Assembly: GCA_016703765.1 (NCBI GenBank)
Contig: JADJBL010000003.1
Location: forward strand, 186,001-250,000
From: Saprospirales bacterium
GTDB taxonomy: Bacteria > Bacteroidota > Bacteroidia > Chitinophagales > Saprospiraceae
DNA: 64,000 nucleotides
Reading direction: 5' to 3'
Shown here: piece after piece, positions 30,134-38,280 of the stretch
Position numbering within the stretch: position 1 is the first letter of the stretch
Layout: every line of letters starts with the position of its first letter
Made by a program: the position numbers and the translations under genes
The notes under the pieces: model-generated
The model's database searches: none
What the model was told of the DNA's origin: nothing
The model's input: only the letters and a program-made list of their open reading frames with translations

Positions 30134-30913
30134 TCAGGGTCGTTTGCCGTAGGCGATGAAGAAAGGATTGAGCAGGTTGGGTTTGTTGTAGGTCAGGGGC
30201 AACTGGCTGTCGGCCTCCAATACCGAGCCGCCCGCCTCTTCCAGTATGATCTGCGCGGCGGCGGTGTCCCATTCCATCGTGGGCGCGAGCCGGGGATAAA
30301 CATGGGCCTCGCCCTCGGCCAGGAGCATAAATTTTAGCGAGCTGCCCCGAGATACCAGGGTGGGCTCCTTATACAGTGCGACGTAGGCCTCGGTCTCCGG
30401 GTTGAGGTGGGAACGGGAAGCTATGATCTTCAAGTGCGGCGCCGAAGGCAAAAACGACGCGGCATGGATGGGTTCCTCGTGAGAGCCGTTGGTCCAATGT
30501 GCGCCTTCGCCCTTCGCAGCCCAAAAAGTGGCGCCCGTAACGGGCACGTGCACCACCCCGAGGATGGGGCGGTTTTCATGGATGAGGGCGATATTGACCG
30601 TAAATTCGCCGTTGCGCTTGATGAATTCCTTGGTGCCATCGAGTGGATCGACCATCCAGCAATATTCAAATGACTTGCGCTCTTCGTAGGGGATGGTCTT
30701 GTTCTCTTCGGAAATAATAGGGTAATGGCCGGGCAGTTGTTCCAGCCCCTTGCAGATGAGCTCATTCGAGCGGCGGTCGGCGAGGGTCAGGGGGGAGTGG
30801 TCCGCTTTCTGTTCCACCTCCCAGTCGCCCTCCCGTTGGTAGATGTCCATAATGGCCTCCCCGGCTTCCCGGGCCAGGTGAACGACTTTTCCGCTGAGTG
30901 CGCGCAGGTCCAT
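30134..30913 (-). CDS. cysQ: 3'(2'),5'-bisphosphate nucleotidase CysQ
   Basis: 259 residues. LADRRSNELIC, ISEENK, WMVDPLDGTKEFIKRNGEFTVNIAL and EWDTAAAQIILEEAGG are the inositol-monophosphatase-superfamily metal and substrate motifs, and the KEFIKRNGEF form marks CysQ. It removes the 3'-phosphate of PAP formed in sulfate assimilation and sulfotransfer. The ATG at 30913 is taken as start because the in-frame TTG further upstream lies inside the -7 promoter element. Confidence 0.92.
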   Translation of the reverse strand: MDLRALSGKVVHLAREAGEAIMDIYQREGDWEVEQKADHSPLTLADRRSNELICKGLEQLPGHYPIISEENKTIPYEERKSFEYCWMVDPLDGTKEFIKRNGEFTVNIALIHENRPILGVVHVPVTGATFWAAKGEGAHWTNGSHEEPIHAASFLPSAPHLKIIASRSHLNPETEAYVALYKEPTLVSRGSSLKFMLLAEGEAHVYPRLAPTMEWDTAAAQIILEEAGGSVLEADSQLPLTYNKPNLLNPFFIAYGKRP

Positions 30914-30925
30914 GTAAGTTTTTTT

Positions 30926-30933
30926 CAAAGGTA
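30926..30933 (-). promoter_or_regulatory. -7 promoter element (TACCTTTG) for cysQ
   Basis: A perfect TAnnTTTG match on the minus strand, 12 bases before the cysQ ATG, which implies a very short leader. The region where its -33 element should be lies inside the long palindrome at 30947-30999. Confidence 0.6.
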
Positions 30934-30946
30934 ATCAAGAGGGCAT

Positions 30947-30999
30947 AAATATAATAACAAGGGCCCGGGGGGAAGCCCCGGGCCCTTGTTATTATATTT
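30947..30999. promoter_or_regulatory. 24-bp perfect palindrome between galE and cysQ
   Basis: Positions 30947-30970 and 30976-30999 are exact reverse complements (24 bp, no mismatch) around a 5-base GGAAG loop. The inner half is pure G+C (GGGCCCGGGG), the outer half A+T-rich. The genes on both sides point away from it, so it cannot end either transcript. The right edge, TATATTTT (30993-31000), is one base off the TAnnTTTG element for galE. The site thus covers the promoter region of both genes. Confidence 0.8.
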
Positions 31000-31019
31000 T
31001 TATATTGCAAAAAAATTCC

Positions 31020-32048
31020 ATGAAAAAAGTATTGGTGACGGGCGGCTGCGGGTATATCGGCAGCCATACGATCGTGGACCTTCTGAACAACGGATTTGAG
31101 GTGGTCTCCATCGACAACCTCTGCAACTCGACCGAAGAGGTGCTGGAGGGGATCTTTCAAATCACCGGCAAACGGGTGCGAAACTATGCGGTCGATCTCT
31201 GCGACTGGGACGCCACCATGCAGGTCTTTTCCGCCCATCCCGACATCTCCGGCATCATTCATTTCGCCGCCCTGAAAAGCGTCGGCGATTCGGTGGAGCA
31301 GCCCCTGCGCTATTTCCGCAACAACCTCGACGGACTGCTCAATTTGCTGCAATGCGCCCAGGAGTTCGAGGCCCCTTATTTTATCTTCTCCTCCTCCTGC
31401 TCCGTCTACGGCAATACCACCGCCCTGCCCGTCGTGGAAGATACCCCTTTCGAAGAGGCCCAAAGCCCCTACGCCCGGACCAAACAGATGGGCGAACAGA
31501 TCATCCGCGATTTTTCGGTGGTGACGCCGGATATGCGATATATCCTCCTTCGCTATTTCAACCCCGCCGGCGCTCACGAGAGCGCTCTGATCGGAGAAGC
31601 CCCTTCCTCCCCGGCCAACAACCTCGTGCCGGTCATCACCGAAACGGCCATCGGCAAACGCCCGGAGGTGCTGGTTTTCGGCGACGACTATCCCACCCGC
31701 GACGGTAGCTGCGTCCGCGACTATATCCACGTCATGGACCTGGCAAACGCCCACACGCGGGCCCTGCAATACCTCATCGATCAAAAACAGGCGCCCCGCT
31801 GGGATGTGTTCAACCTCGGCATCGGAGAAGGGGTGACCGTCCTGGAAGCCATCCACGCCTTCGAGCGGGTCAGCAGCCAAAAACTCAACTACCGCATCGG
31901 TCCCCGCCGCCCGGGCGACGTCGTGGCGGTTTACGCCGACAACAGAAAGGCTGCCAGCCTCCTGGACTGGCAGCCTCGCTATGGTATCGATGAGATTATG
32001 CGAACGGCATGGAGGTGGGAGCAGCACCGCTCGGGGCTTAGTGACTAG
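31020..32048 (+). CDS. galE: UDP-glucose 4-epimerase GalE
   Basis: 342 residues. VTGGCGYIGSHTI is the NAD-binding Gly motif, FSSSCSVYG and SPYARTKQMGE give the catalytic Ser and YxxxK, and LRYFNPAGAHESALIGE and DYPTRDGSCVRDYIHVMDLA are galE-specific. It interconverts UDP-glucose and UDP-galactose for surface glycans. The start is the ATG at 31020. Its last codons (AGT GAC TAG) are already part of the GTGAYTA repeat array that follows. Confidence 0.95.
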   Translation: MKKVLVTGGCGYIGSHTIVDLLNNGFEVVSIDNLCNSTEEVLEGIFQITGKRVRNYAVDLCDWDATMQVFSAHPDISGIIHFAALKSVGDSVEQPLRYFRNNLDGLLNLLQCAQEFEAPYFIFSSSCSVYGNTTALPVVEDTPFEEAQSPYARTKQMGEQIIRDFSVVTPDMRYILLRYFNPAGAHESALIGEAPSSPANNLVPVITETAIGKRPEVLVFGDDYPTRDGSCVRDYIHVMDLANAHTRALQYLIDQKQAPRWDVFNLGIGEGVTVLEAIHAFERVSSQKLNYRIGPRRPGDVVAVYADNRKAASLLDWQPRYGIDEIMRTAWRWEQHRSGLSD

Positions 32049-32126
32049 TGATTAGTGACTGGTGCAGTGATTAGTGACTAGTCTTTTTACCAGTCACCAG
32101 TCACCAGTCACTATTCACTATTCACC
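32041..32126. repeat. Inverted tandem-repeat array, 7-bp unit GTGAYTR
   Basis: Left arm: GTGACTA, GTGATTA, GTGACTG, a broken unit, GTGATTA, GTGACTA (32041-32082). Loop: CTTTTT. Right arm: ACCAGTC three times, ACTATTC twice, ACC (32089-32126). It lies between convergent genes. The galE stop codon (TAG, 32046-32048) and the TonB-receptor stop codon (32122-32124, minus strand) both fall inside the array. A second copy of this family is at 38183-38280. Confidence 0.85.
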
Positions 32127-34358
32127 AATCCAATATCTCAACCCCGTCCGGTCCCATCGTCGGCGCATACACCTGCATGCCGTTGAAGTATTCCCCGAAG
32201 GGATCGGTAAACCCGATGATGGGGTAATGCTGCCGGTAGTTGGTCAGGTTCTCGGCGCCCACGTAGATCTCGAAGTTTTTGCGGAGGATGCGCGTCACCT
32301 GCGCGTTCACCAGGGCGTAGGTGGGCGAGATCTCCGGGTGGTGGTCCAGCAGGGCGTCCGGTATTTGCGAGTTGTCCGGCAACCTTTGGGGGCCGACGAT
32401 CTGGAGGATCACATTGGCCATCCATCGTTTATTGGGCGTTTCATAGCCGAGGGTGACCAGTCCGCGGTGCCGCGCTACCAGGGGGCGCTCGCGCAATCCG
32501 TCCAGATAGGTCATTTTCACGTCGGTGAATTTATAGGCAAACTTGGCTTCCATCCCTTCAAACGGCTCGAAAGAAAAAGTGCTCACGATGCTGTTTGAAT
32601 AGGAGGGGCCGTCGAGGTTGTAAAAAAGGACCTTGGTATAATCATTCTCTACATCGACGATGATCTGGTTTTGGAACCAGGTGCGGAATGCGTCGAAGGC
32701 CACCGTGCCGCGGCGCTTGAACAGGTCGAAATTGTAGGTGAAATTGAATCCCGCGTTCAGGGCCTCTTCCAGGCGCAGATCGCCGATCACCTCGAAACTG
32801 CGGTTGGTGGTCAGCACGCTGTAATTTTCGGCGATAATATTGGCCGAGCGAAAGCCTTTCGAGACGGAGATCCGGGCGATGCTTTCCTCGCTGAAATTGT
32901 ATTTGACGTTCACCCTCGGGCTAATCATAGGCTGCGTCCCGTTGAGGTTGTCGTAGCGGATCCCGGCGATCGCGCCGAAGCGCTGCCACCAAAACTCGGG
33001 ATTGTCGCAGGATTCGATGGCGGGGTGGAAGGAGTATTCTGCAAAAGCGCCGGGCATCACTTCCCTCCGGCTGAGGTCCGTATCGTTGAGCGACTCGTCG
33101 AAATCGTCCATTTGCATGCTCAGTCCGGTGGAAAGCTGGTGGTCTTCGCTGCCGAATACGGGCGTCACGAAGATCAGGTTGCCGTACAGCGATTGCTGAA
33201 CCCCTTTGTGGACATTCCGGCCGAAAATGGCGTCTGTGTCGTGCCAGGCATAATTCCAGATAAATCCAATCCCCTGTGCATCGTTTCGAAAGCCATTGAA
33301 GGCCACTTTCCCGAAGGCATCCACGCGGGAGGCCCGTTGGAAAGTGGTAAAAAAGTCGCCCGTCTGGCCTTTTTCCACGATCTGACCGCCGCTGCGCTCT
33401 TCCACCAGGCCTTGCACGTTAAACTGGGCTTCCCAAACCGGGCCGGTGTAAAATAGCCGGTACAAGCCGGTGAGAAGCTTTTTGTTAGGGCCGTCCTGGA
33501 AGGAGTCGGAGTCGTGGTCTATATGGTTTTCGGTGAAGGATCCGTGCATCAGCAGGCCGGTGCTCCAGTCCTTGCCGAGGACCTTGTTGAGGTGGATGTT
33601 GGCCTCTCCGCGGTTCATCGTGCTGCCGAAGAGGTTGACGAACACGGGTTTGTCCTCCCATGGCTTGACCAGCTCCACGTTGATCTGTCCGGCAATGGCC
33701 GAAGGTCCGCTCACCACGCTGCCCGCCCCTTTGGCGATCTGGATGCTCTCCAGCCAGGTGCCGGGGATATATTCCAGGGCGTAAGGAGAGGCCAGGCCGT
33801 TGAGGGCCGGACGCTTTTCGGTCAAGAATTGGGTATAGGCCCCCGCAGTCCCAACATCTGGATCTCCCGGGTGCCGGTGATGGCGTCGGAGTAGGAGACG
33901 TCGACCGAGGCGTTGGTCTCGAAGCTTTCGGCCAGGGAACAGCAGGCGGATTTGCGCAATTCCCCGTGCCCGATGGTTTCGATGTTTCGGTTGTCGAGGG
34001 TGGAAAATGCGTGGTCGGAGGATTGGGCGACCACCTGCACCTCGTCCAGGCTGGCCGTACCCTCGATAGTGATATCGAGGTTTTCCAACTCCGGGCCAAC
34101 CTCCACCTCCGCCGGCTCGAAACCGACAAAGCTGATGACCAGGGTGGAGGTGGATTCGATGCGGGGTATTTCAAAGCGGCCTTCCAGATCGGCGATCACG
34201 CCGGTGTTGGTATTTTTCCACATGATCGTGGCGCCGGGCATCTCTTCGCCCGATTCGTTTTTGATGCTGCCGCGCAGGGTTTGGGCCTGGATGGTCAATG
34301 TCCATAACAGTGTGAAGGCCAGCGTAGGTATGATAAGACGTAAGTTCATCGTGTTCAT
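32122..34358 (-). CDS. TonB-dependent outer-membrane receptor (one frameshift)
   Basis: About 745 residues after repair. A signal peptide ending near LTIQAQ is followed by a carboxypeptidase-regulatory-like domain (TLRGSIKNESGEEMPGATI), a plug (IQMLGLRGAYTQFL-like, GAGSVVSGPSAIAGQINVEL) and a 22-strand barrel ending ... VYAPTMGPDGVEILDW. The frame breaks at 33840-33844: five C where six are needed, so LGLRG runs out of frame. The small HYC_CC_PP-type protein in front of it and the CCSLAESFETNASV stretch suggest metal (perhaps copper) uptake or handling, as an inference. Its stop codon is supplied by the repeat array. Confidence 0.85.
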
Positions 34359-34440
34359 GTTTTTTAATATCATTTTTCGAAAATGACAAGCACCCCCCTT
34401 TGCCAATGCAAAGACGGCTTAAAAAAGAAAACGATGAAGG

Positions 34441-34914
34441 CTAACAGAGGAAGGACTGGACCTGAATCCGGATAACCCGCCCATCCTTCCACACAGGCGG
34501 CGGAATATCGGGGGTGGGCGCAGGGATGGGAAGGGTGAGGATGCAGAAATGATCGAAATTGGGAACGAGCGCCGGAAAAGTATGTTCCAGCAGGAGTTTC
34601 CAGGAGTCGTAGGTTTTCGGAAGGAAGGGTTCGTCCAACTGGAGGTAGACGACCTGGTCCTCGGTGCAGGGAAGGCCGGCTCCGGTTCCTTCATTTTCCG
34701 AACAGCCCATGTGCTTGCTGCAACAGGAGGGCATTTTGCCGTCCGACTCCTCTTCGTGCTCACTGCAATTGGATGGGGCTTCTGCAAAGAAGCTGGCCTT
34801 CCATTCGCCTTTGCAGAAGCAGTAGATTTGATGGAGCGGCAGGCCGGTCTGTCCGATCAGGAGAACAGCGGCGAGGATCCAGATGGCAATATGTCGGAAT
34901 GAGGGTCGCATCAT
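34441..34914 (-). CDS. Small Cys-rich exported protein, HYC_CC_PP-like
   Basis: About 157 residues from the ATG at 34914 (MMRPSFRHIAIWIL), with a membrane/signal helix and then LHQIYCFCKGEWKASFF, SCCSKHMGC and a C-terminal PPPVWKDGRVIRIQVQSFLC. The order of an H..YC motif, a CC pair and a late PP with an ending like VQSFL fits the HYC_CC_PP group of Bacteroidota proteins, which are usually found next to a TonB receptor, as here. Cys and His suggest metal binding. A perfect -7 promoter element stands 12 bases upstream. Confidence 0.6.
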   Translation of the reverse strand: MMRPSFRHIAIWILAAVLLIGQTGLPLHQIYCFCKGEWKASFFAEAPSNCSEHEEESDGKMPSCCSKHMGCSENEGTGAGLPCTEDQVVYLQLDEPFLPKTYDSWKLLLEHTFPALVPNFDHFCILTLPIPAPTPDIPPPVWKDGRVIRIQVQSFLC

Positions 34915-34925
34915 AAAACGCTTGT

Positions 34926-34933
34926 CAAAAGTA
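34926..34933 (-). promoter_or_regulatory. -7 promoter element (TACTTTTG) for the Cys-rich protein / TonB receptor unit
   Basis: A perfect TAnnTTTG match on the minus strand, 12 bases before the ATG at 34914. The same short distance is seen before cysQ. Confidence 0.55.
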
Positions 34934-34958
34934 AGCGTTTTTTGCGGCAAAGGCAATA

Positions 34959-35462
34959 CTATTCCGCAGCCAGTGCCTGCACTCTTTCGCCGAGCTCTTC
35001 CTCATCGCCGGGTGCGTAGCCGTTGTGCACATAGGCGATTTGTCCGTTTTTGCCGACGACCAGGGTCTGGGGAATGGTGGAAAAGTTGAAAGAATTGCGC
35101 ATGTCGCTTTCGTTGCCCAACAGGATGGTGTAATCCCAGCCTTTGGATTCGACAAGCGGACCTACCTTTGCGAGGGCGCGCTGGTCGTCGATGCTGATGG
35201 CGACGAGTTCTACGCCGTAGTTTTCCTGCCATTCGGGATAGAGGTCGGAAATGGCGTCGAGTTCTGCCTGGCAGGGTTTGCACCAGGTAGCCCAAAAACT
35301 GATGATGGTGACCTTCCCACTTAGCCCATACGTTTCATACAGGTTGACGATCTGGCCGTCGAGCGTTTTCGCATCGACATCGGGAAGGGAAGTGGTTTGA
35401 GCGGAGGAGAAACTTGCGGTCAGCAGCAGGCCAAAGGCCGTGAGGAAGGAAAGTAACTTCAT
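34959..35462 (-). CDS. TlpA/ResA-like periplasmic thioredoxin
   Basis: 167 residues. The signal peptide ends at SSAQ. The thioredoxin fold has the active site FWATWCKPCQAELD and a cis-Pro in FSTIPQTLVV, with the ISIDD insert of TlpA-like redoxins. It probably reduces disulfides in the periplasm. Divergent from DUF6029-omp28: all three act outside the inner membrane and Omp28 also has a CxxC, so a shared redox role is possible. A 150-base spacer between them shows no perfect promoter match. Confidence 0.85.
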   Translation of the reverse strand: MKLLSFLTAFGLLLTASFSSAQTTSLPDVDAKTLDGQIVNLYETYGLSGKVTIISFWATWCKPCQAELDAISDLYPEWQENYGVELVAISIDDQRALAKVGPLVESKGWDYTILLGNESDMRNSFNFSTIPQTLVVGKNGQIAYVHNGYAPGDEEELGERVQALAAE

Positions 35463-35612
35463 GCGATGAAATTTTCTTTATGTGGTGAGAATTATTCGGT
35501 TTTGCTTTCGCCCGGCAAAGAAACGAAAAAGTAAACTCATTTTGATGGAATAGTAGTATTTTAACCCCTTCTTAACCATGCGGTTTCACATTGACAGAAA
35601 ACCCAACTGGAC

Positions 35613-37301
35613 ATGAAATTAGGACTACACACCTTGCTCGTCTATCTGGCTCTTTTCGGCTTCCTGGGCCCACTTTTCGGACAAACTCCTTCGGGCGGCA
35701 GAATCTCGGGAAATCTGGAGGCCAACGGCAATTTCTTCCTCCGCGACACCCTGATCGGCGCGGCCAACACCCCTCAGTACGACCGGCAGATCTTCGGCTC
35801 CGACGCCTGGCTCAACCTCAACTACAGCAACTGGGGCTTCGACTTCTCAATCCGGTTCGACGTGTTCAACAACTCCAACCTCCTCAACCCGCAGGGATCC
35901 TATACGGACCTGGGTATCGGCCGCTGGTATATCCACAAGGAAGTGGAGAATTTCGATTTTTCGGCCGGCTATCTGTACGACCAGATCGGCAGCGGGATCA
36001 TCTTCCGCTCGTATGAGCAAAGGGCTTTGCTCATCGACAATGCCCTCGTGGGGCTTCGGGTGGGGTATAATTTCGGCGAACATTTGCGCGTGAAAGCCTT
36101 TTCCGGATTGCAGAAACAGCAATTTGAACTCTACAAGTCGGTCATCGCGGGCGCCAGCATCGAATATTTCCTTTTGGGGAAAGAGGGCAGCCGCTTTACC
36201 TGGGCGCCCGGTTTCGGCGTGGTGCGCCGCACCCTCGACGACGCCACGATGAACAACCTGGTGGCCACCATCAATACCTACAAACCCACCGATGCCTTCG
36301 TGCCCAGGTACACTGCCTATGCCTTTTCCCTTTACCATACCCTCAACCTCGGCCCCTTCGTCTGGTATGCCGAAGGAGCTTTCAAGACCAAAGACAATAT
36401 GAGCGACCCCCTGGCCGAGCGGGTCACCATTACCGGCGATACCATCGTCGGTAAACTGATCCAGGCGCCCGGCTCGGTGATCTATACCAGTCTGAGTTAC
36501 GCCAATAAAGGCCTCGGACTCACCCTGGAGGGGAAGCGTACCGAAAACTTCTCCTTCCGCACCCGCCCCCAGGAGGAGCTCAACCGCGGATTGATCAACT
36601 TTTTACCCCCTATGATGCGGGTCAACACCTACCGCCTTACCGCCCGTTACATGCCGGCGACCCAGGAGTTCGGCGAACTGGCCGTGCAGGCCGATGCGCG
36701 CTACGCCATCAGCAAAAGGACCAGCGTGAATGTCAACTTCTCCAATATCACCGACCTCAACGGCAAGCAATTGTACCGGGAACTGTTCACCGCACTCCTC
36801 CTCAAAAAAGCCCGGGTTTGGCAACTCACCACCGGGGTGCAGTTTCAGCGGTACAACCAGCAGGTGTATTTTTTCAAGCCGGGCGAGCCCCTTTTGGAAA
36901 ATGTGACACCTTACGTCGACTTCCTCTACCGCTACGGCAAGCGTCGCTCCGTCCGGTTCGAGGCGCAGTATATGTTCACCGGCGAAGACAGCAAAGGACT
37001 GGGTTACGACTACGGCGACTGGGTGTTCGGACTGGTGGAGATCAGTCCTGCGGCCAAGTGGACCTTCACGTTTTCCGACATGTACAATATCGGTCCGGGA
37101 AAAAATTCCCCCTCCGACGCCACCTCGGGAAAGAAACTAAGCGTACATTTCCCGCGTTTTGATATTTTTTACACCCACGGGGCCAACCGCTTCTCCCTTA
37201 GCTACGTAAAACAGGTGGAAGGCGTGGTCTGCACCGGCGGGGTCTGCCGCATCGAACCGGCGTTTAGCGGGGTGAAAGTGGCTGTAAACTCAAGTTTTTG
37301 A
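35613..37301 (+). CDS. DUF6029 family outer-membrane beta-barrel protein
   Basis: 562 residues. A signal peptide ends at PLFGQ, then SGNLEANGNFFLRD and a long series of alternating strands rich in aromatic residues (WLNLNYSNWGFDFSIRFDV, LGIGRWYIHKEVENFDFSAG, YLYDQIGSGIIFRSYEQRAL), which is the DUF6029 pattern. It ends SGVKVAVNSSF with a terminal Phe, as outer-membrane barrels do. Function unknown. In this phylum it is typically followed by an Omp28-like lipoprotein, as here. Confidence 0.8.
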   Translation: MKLGLHTLLVYLALFGFLGPLFGQTPSGGRISGNLEANGNFFLRDTLIGAANTPQYDRQIFGSDAWLNLNYSNWGFDFSIRFDVFNNSNLLNPQGSYTDLGIGRWYIHKEVENFDFSAGYLYDQIGSGIIFRSYEQRALLIDNALVGLRVGYNFGEHLRVKAFSGLQKQQFELYKSVIAGASIEYFLLGKEGSRFTWAPGFGVVRRTLDDATMNNLVATINTYKPTDAFVPRYTAYAFSLYHTLNLGPFVWYAEGAFKTKDNMSDPLAERVTITGDTIVGKLIQAPGSVIYTSLSYANKGLGLTLEGKRTENFSFRTRPQEELNRGLINFLPPMMRVNTYRLTARYMPATQEFGELAVQADARYAISKRTSVNVNFSNITDLNGKQLYRELFTALLLKKARVWQLTTGVQFQRYNQQVYFFKPGEPLLENVTPYVDFLYRYGKRRSVRFEAQYMFTGEDSKGLGYDYGDWVFGLVEISPAAKWTFTFSDMYNIGPGKNSPSDATSGKKLSVHFPRFDIFYTHGANRFSLSYVKQVEGVVCTGGVCRIEPAFSGVKVAVNSSF

Positions 37302-37308
37302 TTTAAAA

Positions 37309-37340
37309 ATCACTCAATCACTCAATCACTCAATCACTCA
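37309..37340 (+). repeat. Four exact 8-bp units ATCACTCA touching the omp28 start codon
   Basis: Exactly four perfect copies of ATCACTCA (32 bases), the last ending one base before the ATG at 37341. Preceded by a small GATTT/AAATC inverted repeat. Only one arm is present. No Shine-Dalgarno-like sequence fits between repeat and ATG. Confidence 0.85.
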
Positions 37341-38186
37341 ATGAAACATATTCTATACGGTTTAGCCCTTTGCATCGCCTTGCTGAGCTCCTCCTGCGAG
37401 GAGATCCCCCCGGTTATCAACCCTTTTGACGGGAACCCCGTGGACACCACCGTCGATATCGAAAACCAGCAAAGGCAGGTGCTGATCGAAGAATTCACAG
37501 GTGTGCGCTGCGTGCAATGCCCGGCGGGAAGCGCAGAGATCGAAACGCTGCTGGCTATTCACGGGGAGCGCCTCGTGGCGGTCTCCATCCATGCGGGCGA
37601 TTTTGCCCCTCCGTTCCCCCAAAGTCTGGTCGATTTCCGCACGGAGGAAGGTGAGCAACTGATCAACTTCCTGGGCCCCCCGATCTCCTACCCCAGCGCC
37701 GTGATCGACCGAAAGCTCTTCGAGGGCGAGAACGACCTCATCCTCGGCCGCAACGACTGGGCGGGCTATATCGCCGAACAGAAGGCGATCGCTCCCAGGG
37801 TGAAAATCGCCTTGAAGGCAACCTTCAACGAGACTACCCGCAAAGTCGATCTCGAAGTGAAGCTCTATCCTCAGGAAGATATCGCAGACCCGGATGTGCG
37901 GATCTCCGTCATGCTCACCGAGAGCAATATCCCCGATATCCAGGACACGCCGGACGGCAAGGTGAACGATTACGTGCACCGCCATGCGCTGCGCGACATG
38001 CTAACCAGCTACCTGGGCGAAGCCATCACCGAACCCCTGACCACAGGCACGATCCTCACGAAAAACTTTTCCTACACCCTGCCCGCCGGCTGGAACGAGG
38101 AAGAAATGGACGCCATCGCATTCGTTCACCTGGGCGGCGGCAGCAAGGAAGTGCTCCAGGCGATCGGAACGCATATCATTGAGTGA
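37341..38186 (+). CDS. Omp28-related outer-membrane lipoprotein
   Basis: 281 residues. The signal peptide ends in the lipobox LLSSSC. VLIEEFTGVRCVQCPAGSAEIETL is the Omp28 signature, a thioredoxin-like fold with a CxxC, and a beta-sandwich domain (VKIALKATFNETTRKVDLEV) completes the protein. It is an outer-membrane lipoprotein of unknown function, probably transcribed with DUF6029. Its stop codon TGA (38184-38186) is part of the first GTGATTG unit of the next array. Confidence 0.85.
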   Translation: MKHILYGLALCIALLSSSCEEIPPVINPFDGNPVDTTVDIENQQRQVLIEEFTGVRCVQCPAGSAEIETLLAIHGERLVAVSIHAGDFAPPFPQSLVDFRTEEGEQLINFLGPPISYPSAVIDRKLFEGENDLILGRNDWAGYIAEQKAIAPRVKIALKATFNETTRKVDLEVKLYPQEDIADPDVRISVMLTESNIPDIQDTPDGKVNDYVHRHALRDMLTSYLGEAITEPLTTGTILTKNFSYTLPAGWNEEEMDAIAFVHLGGGSKEVLQAIGTHIIE

Positions 38187-38280
38187 TTGGTGATTAGTGA
38201 TTGGTGATTAGTGTTTACCGGTCACCAGTCACCAGTCACCAGTCACCAGTCACTAATCACTAGTCACAAGTCACCATTCA
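38183..38280. repeat. Inverted tandem-repeat array, 7-bp unit GTGATTR, touching the pheT start
   Basis: Left arm: GTGATTG, GTGATTA, GTGATTG, GTGATTA (38183-38210). Right arm: four AGTCACC units, then AGTCACT, AATCACT, AGTCACA, AGTCACC (about 38220-38275). The pairing extends outward: CATTGA at the end of omp28 is the complement of TCAATG, which contains the pheT start codon. The array therefore runs from the stop of one gene to the start of the next. Confidence 0.85.

Noticed and set aside
32041..38280. CRISPR arrays
   Set aside because: Units are 7-9 bp without unique spacers, arms invert, and no cas gene is present.
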